Assembly (NCBI GenBank): GCA_039105265.1
Contig: JAPFFF010000004.1
Coordinates: 5,678,501 to 5,742,500, forward strand
DNA length: 64,000 bases
Direction: 5' to 3'
Source: Tritrichomonas musculus
Taxonomy: Eukaryota; Parabasalia; Tritrichomonadida; Tritrichomonadidae
Both the position numbers and the translations under genes were made by a program. Below the pieces are notes generated by a model. It did no database searches and was not told the DNA's origin. It saw only the letters and a list, made by a program, of their open reading frames with translations. This document shows, one piece after another, positions 61,101 to 64,000 of the stretch. How positions within the stretch are numbered: position 1 is the stretch's first letter; each line of letters begins with the position of its first letter.

Positions 61101-64000
61101 GTCAATTTTAACATAATCTCCTGTTGAACTTTTTTCTTTTGATGACCATTCATATGTTTTTGTGCCTTCAATAACAGATGGATCTGTTGTTGCTTCTATT
61201 GTTTGGCCAACCTTAGGAGTACCTGATATTTTAACTCTATACTGAACTTTATCATTTTCACCAACAACTTCTGGTGATGGATCAGATGTAACAGGTGATT
61301 CATAATCTTCATCAGTTGTTGTAACAGTTACTGTGATAGTGGACCCAATATATTCATTTGTTAATGTCAATTTAGATGGATCTGTACTAGGATTGGTAAT
61401 AGTAGTAGTTTCCCCATTATTAGTTTGCTTCCATTCATATTTAATACCTGCTAATCCAATTGGTGTTACGGTTGCGATTAATTCTTTTTTTTCTTTAGCA
61501 GTACCTTCAATAGCAACAGTAACCGGTATCTTTTTCACTTCTTCTGTTGGATTAGAAAGAACTGGACCAGAAATATAATTTATCCCATCACCTGTTACAG
61601 CAACAACTACTTTTTTATTATATTGATCTTTAGTTAGTTTAAAAGTTTCTGTTGATGTTGATCCTTCTATTGGATCATATTGATCTGTACCATCACCAAC
61701 TGTTTTCCATTCATATTTAGTTACAGTAATTCCAGATGGTTCTGTGGTTGCTGTTAAAGTTTGACCAATTTGAGGAGTTCCTTTTAATGTAACAGTAAAT
61801 GATTTTGGATTGGGTGCAACGACAGCATCTGTTGTTACTGTTTCTTTTCCAGTATCGAATTCATATGTTGAACCTGATTTTAATGTAACGGTGACTGAAA
61901 GCTTCTTTTTGGCGGTGAAATCATCATTTGTTGGTGTGTATGTAGCTCCATTTCCATTAGTAAGTGCCTCTGTTTCACCTTCATAAGTCCATTTGTATGT
62001 ATCAACATCTGCTGCTGCTGCTGCTGGGTTGAATTCTAACTCCAAAGCTGTTCCAACTTTAGGTGCATCTCCTCCTTTGATAGTGAAAGTTACTTGTGTC
62101 TTTGTTCCTGTTGTTTCGGCAACAGCTGCGGCTGTTGTTTTTGTGTCTTCGCCTTCACCAAATTCATATGTTGATCCTGCTTTCAAAGTAAGAGTGACAG
62201 TGATTTTCTTTCCAACGTCAGCAGGAGAAACTGGAGTGTATTTAGCTCCATTTCCATTAGTAAGTGCTTCTGTTTCACCTTCATAAGTCCATTTGTATGT
62301 ATCAACATCTGCTGCTGCTGCTGTTGGGTCGAATTCTAACTCCAAAGCTGTTCCAACTTTAGGTGCATCTCCTCCTTTGATAGTGAAAGTTACTTGTGTC
62401 TTTGTTCCTGTTGTTTCGGCAACAGCTGCGGCTGTTGTTTTTGTGTCTTCGCCTTCACCAAATTCATATGTTGATCCTGCTTTCAAAGTAAGAGTGACAG
62501 TGATTTTCTTTCCAACGTCAGCAGGAGAAACTGGAGTGTATTTAGCTCCATTTCCATTAGTAAGTGCTTCTGTTTCACCTTCATAAGTCCATTTGTATGT
62601 ATCAACATCTGCTGCTGCTGCTGTTGGGTCGAATTCTAACTCCAAAGCTGTTCCAACTTTAGGTGCATCTCCTCCTTTGATAGTGAAAGTTACTTGTGTC
62701 TTTGTTCCTGTTGTTTCGGCAACAGCTGCGGCTGTTGTTTTTGTGTCTTCGCCTTCACCAAATTCATATGTTGATCCTGCTTTCAAAGTAAGAGTGACAG
62801 TGATTTTCTTTCCAACGTCAGCAGGAGAAACTGGAGTGTATTTAGCTCCATTTCCATTAGTAAGTGCTTCTGTTTCACCTTCATAAGTCCATTTGTATGT
62901 ATCAACATCTGCTGCTGCTGCTGTTGGGTCGAATTCTAACTCCAAAGCTGTTCCAACTTTAGGTGCATCTCCTCCTTTGATAGTGAAAGTTACTTGTGTC
63001 TTTGTTCCTGTTGTTTCGGCAACAGCTGCGGCTGTTGTTTTTGTGTCTTCGCCTTCACCAAATTCATATGTTGATCCTGCTTTCAAAGTAAGAGTGACAG
63101 TGATTTTCTTTCCAACGTCAGCAGGAGAAACTGGAGTGTATTTAGCTCCATTTCCATTAGTAAGTGCTTCTGTTTCACCTTCATAAGTCCATTTGTATGT
63201 ATCAACATCTGCTGCTGCTGCTGTTGGGTCGAATTCTAACTCCAAAGCTGTTCCAACTTTAGGTGCATCTCCTCCTTTGATAGTGAAAGTTACTTGTGTC
63301 TTTGTTCCTGTTGTTTCGGCAACAGCTGCGGCTGTTGTTTTTGTGTCTTCGCCTTCACCAAATTCATATGTTGATCCTGCTTTCAAAGTAAGAGTGACAG
63401 TGATTTTCTTTCCAACGTCAGCAGGAGAAACTGGAGTGTATTTAGCTCCATTTCCATTAGTAAGTGCTTCTGTTTCACCTTCATAAGTCCATTTGTATGT
63501 ATCAACATCTGCTGCTGCTGCTGTTGGGTCGAATTCTAACTCCAAAGCTGTTCCAACTTTAGGTGCATCTCCTCCTTTGATAGTGAAAGTTACTTGTGTC
63601 TTTGTTCCTGTTGTTTCGGCAACAGCTGCGGCTGTTGTTTTTGTGTCTTCGCCTTCACCAAATTCATATGTTGATCCTGCTTTCAAAGTAAGAGTGACAG
63701 TGATTTTCTTTCCAACGTCAGCAGGAGAAACTGGAGTGTATTTAGCTCCATTTCCATTAGTAAGTGCTTCTGTTTCACCTTCATAAGTCCATTTGTATGT
63801 ATCAACATCTGCTGCTGCTGCTGTTGGGTCGAATTCTAACTCCAAAGCTGTTCCAACTTTAGGTGCATCTCCTCCTTTGATAGTGAAAGTTACTTGTGTC
63901 TTTGTTCCTGTTGTTTCGGCAACAGCTGCGGCTGTTGTTTTTGTGTCTTCGCCTTCACCAAATTCATATGTTGATCCTGCTTTCAAAGTAAGAGTGACAG
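58134..64000 (-). CDS. Large Cys-rich type I surface protein with tandem Ig-like repeats (5' end outside window)
   Basis: More than 1950 residues; the frame runs off the right edge, so start and signal peptide are not seen. From the N-terminal side: seven or so 100-residue repeats (61.85-64.0 kb), nearly identical, with PKVGTALELEFDP, YKWTYEGETEALTNGNG and KKITVTLTLKAGSTYEF; then four or five diverged copies (GTPKVGQTLTA type, 60.9-61.85 kb), the pattern seen in bacterial-like Ig-fold surface repeats. Next is a Cys-rich part (about 59.33-60.65 kb) with many C-x-x-C pairs such as CSACSTTELTKCQTC and CEQCKSNDNTYCEKC, furin/VSP-like. A beta-rich part follows (58.45-59.26 kb). Near the end is a membrane helix (about 58.19-58.27 kb, GIVIACVVVVAAIIALLVYF), then the tail KKKNASTTSTQ. 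Likely a surface adhesin or antigen; the partner is unknown. Confidence 0.85.
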   Translation of the reverse strand, partial: VTLTLKAGSTYEFGEGEDTKTTAAAVAETTGTKTQVTFTIKGGDAPKVGTALELEFDPTAAAADVDTYKWTYEGETEALTNGNGAKYTPVSPADVGKKITVTLTLKAGSTYEFGEGEDTKTTAAAVAETTGTKTQVTFTIKGGDAPKVGTALELEFDPTAAAADVDTYKWTYEGETEALTNGNGAKYTPVSPADVGKKITVTLTLKAGSTYEFGEGEDTKTTAAAVAETTGTKTQVTFTIKGGDAPKVGTALELEFDPTAAAADVDTYKWTYEGETEALTNGNGAKYTPVSPADVGKKITVTLTLKAGSTYEFGEGEDTKTTAAAVAETTGTKTQVTFTIKGGDAPKVGTALELEFDPTAAAADVDTYKWTYEGETEALTNGNGAKYTPVSPADVGKKITVTLTLKAGSTYEFGEGEDTKTTAAAVAETTGTKTQVTFTIKGGDAPKVGTALELEFDPTAAAADVDTYKWTYEGETEALTNGNGAKYTPVSPADVGKKITVTLTLKAGSTYEFGEGEDTKTTAAAVAETTGTKTQVTFTIKGGDAPKVGTALELEFDPTAAAADVDTYKWTYEGETEALTNGNGAKYTPVSPADVGKKITVTLTLKAGSTYEFGEGEDTKTTAAAVAETTGTKTQVTFTIKGGDAPKVGTALELEFNPAAAAADVDTYKWTYEGETEALTNGNGATYTPTNDDFTAKKKLSVTVTLKSGSTYEFDTGKETVTTDAVVAPNPKSFTVTLKGTPQIGQTLTATTEPSGITVTKYEWKTVGDGTDQYDPIEGSTSTETFKLTKDQYNKKVVVAVTGDGINYISGPVLSNPTEEVKKIPVTVAIEGTAKEKKELIATVTPIGLAGIKYEWKQTNNGETTTITNPSTDPSKLTLTNEYIGSTITVTVTTTDEDYESPVTSDPSPEVVGENDKVQYRVKISGTPKVGQTIEATTDPSVIEGTKTYEWSSKEKSSTGDYVKIDQTSNKFVLAKDLIDHLIKVAVTISGNNDYVDTPVSSTEDFGPVVALPKIASVTIEGTPKVGQTLTAKTFDSENKPLNIPVGQATYTWSELDDEDKSTAIKDETTSTLLLKPANANKRIKVSVKGDGKNYDDNVKESDKPTEKVEILEIVCNDQTTIVPGLANCCEDEQCSACSTTELTKCQTCKDGYEANDEGKCEKITDSSSSDSQSEDAVSSEPPSTECTLVGCSKCVDGDTSKCAQCYTDYGFVLQNAICVCNTASDFGFAQNPVDDSDAIGGKRCKCADDTQTIKNGKCVSTQPPQSTCTVNNCEQCKSNDNTYCEKCKEGFGLRGGYCTKCKGDLYNGPDKPCNYDCATIPNCAEFGSNDIESGMCTVENGEFYCIRCEGPYYLSQDHKACIPYDISSFSCSNIPGCLECNDEYECTKCNKDAHWVENNGYCTCDNNNNFYEYENQCLEKVDCDENSNCEFCLGPNKICQKCKANFGLKGGKCTECGDGLYQSQYSPCLITNCPDSNCGKCTNYDDSEDNHCRECKEGFDFIFDGRCINTTKVDCNGILGCTKCYAGDMSICAECNSTENFKFSRIKPGTCVCTAHYDFVDNKCVRPPAPYSPPKVNISDIFEIPDSEFNPVPTDGGNNYVLKEDAKIGDNNPVRKILPSDAVGITIPKGFASKNYYLDIKSVTKTFVVQLPTSTSANIECNGNKLKIPAANRNINIAGGGTLKFDPIGEEKDLTLKTVTFQPDSEEIKLESDSANITILTLDVFGDKTFTGQVNNGNSIFQTVCNLAKVEADSDFKARNLKFEKLKVGLRSLIDIDDTVNVAGTPIELFHIGKGYGNQRAPLVFTGINPPNTTGDITINDLAEGQPVPDAAENFTVASFLIDNNNNNKSYNACMDIKDNSFKGNDVFNKNNAVCDRDEKNEKQYNLVAMKPDDYQQKPPKDKDGLSAGAIAGIVIACVVVVAAIIALLVYFLVIKKKNASTTSTQGDSSIAI
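61850..64000 (-). repeat. 300 bp tandem repeats inside the surface protein gene
   Basis: Period exactly 300 bp (100 codons), about seven copies in the window and continuing beyond it. Copies from about 62290 on look identical to each other; the copy nearest the C-terminus (61.85-62.1 kb) has diverged (for example NPAAAAADVD in place of DPTAAAADVD). A plus-strand antisense frame of 97 codons is open once in each repeat by chance. Confidence 0.95.

Noticed and set aside
61993-63786. Repeated plus-strand 97-codon ORFs
   Set aside because: Antisense to the 300 bp repeats of the surface protein; openness is a by-product of codon content.

Overview
The window reads as nuclear DNA of a flagellated protist, most likely a parabasalid close to Tritrichomonas foetus (inference). 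The signs are: an intraflagellar transport gene (IFT46); intronless, AT-rich genes with very short 5' leaders, three of them with a match to the trichomonad Inr (TCA+1YW); several tyrosine-kinase-like kinases fused to Sel1, coiled-coil plus LRR_5 (BspA-like) or armadillo-like parts; decayed ankyrin and AAA+ genes; a large Cys-rich surface protein; and many small inverted-repeat transposons. No bacterial operon structure, CRISPR array or rRNA gene was seen.

Layout. 1-6.8 kb: end of an ERGIC/Erv41-46 cargo receptor, a small split ORF, a small basic protein, IFT46, a decayed vWFA-type gene and an amidohydrolase. 7.6-10.7 kb: a large type I membrane receptor with repeated MRH-like domains and a sharp internal rise in GC. 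11-13 kb: a decayed AAA+ gene, a 409 bp MITE and a tRNA-Thr(TGT). 13.1-22.2 kb: a histidine-phosphatase-family protein lacking the catalytic His, a TKL kinase, a coiled-coil protein and a PH-AGC kinase. 22.9-31.7 kb: an island of mobile DNA bracketed by a 21 bp inverted repeat. It holds a MULE transposase gene with an unusual OB-like front end, a 582 bp element with a 9 bp target duplication, and two foreign-looking ORFs beside a GC-richer hairpin-rich block. 33.4-41.8 kb: a TTAA-type MITE just upstream of GPN3, then a kinase with coiled coil and LRR_5, an unknown helical protein and a kinase with Sel1 repeats.

42-58 kb is almost gene-free. It has a MITE nested inside the end of another inverted-repeat element, a 173 bp tandem duplication, a decayed ankyrin gene, a 1.73 kb element with 400 bp near-identical inverted arms, a 1.8 kb block with only 11 G or C bases, and a 5.85 kb satellite of a 17 bp unit. 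58.1-64 kb: the 3' part of a type I surface protein, carrying near-identical 300 bp repeats that run off the window.

The host genes do not form one pathway. They cover flagellar transport (IFT46), the secretory route (ERGIC protein, MRH-like receptor), RNA polymerase assembly (GPN3), signalling (four kinases) and host contact (surface protein). The most unusual items are the satellite, which encodes the same peptide repeat in all three frames of one strand; the layered small transposons; the histidine-to-asparagine change in the phosphatase fold; the GC mosaic receptor gene; and the island with the two unassigned ORFs.
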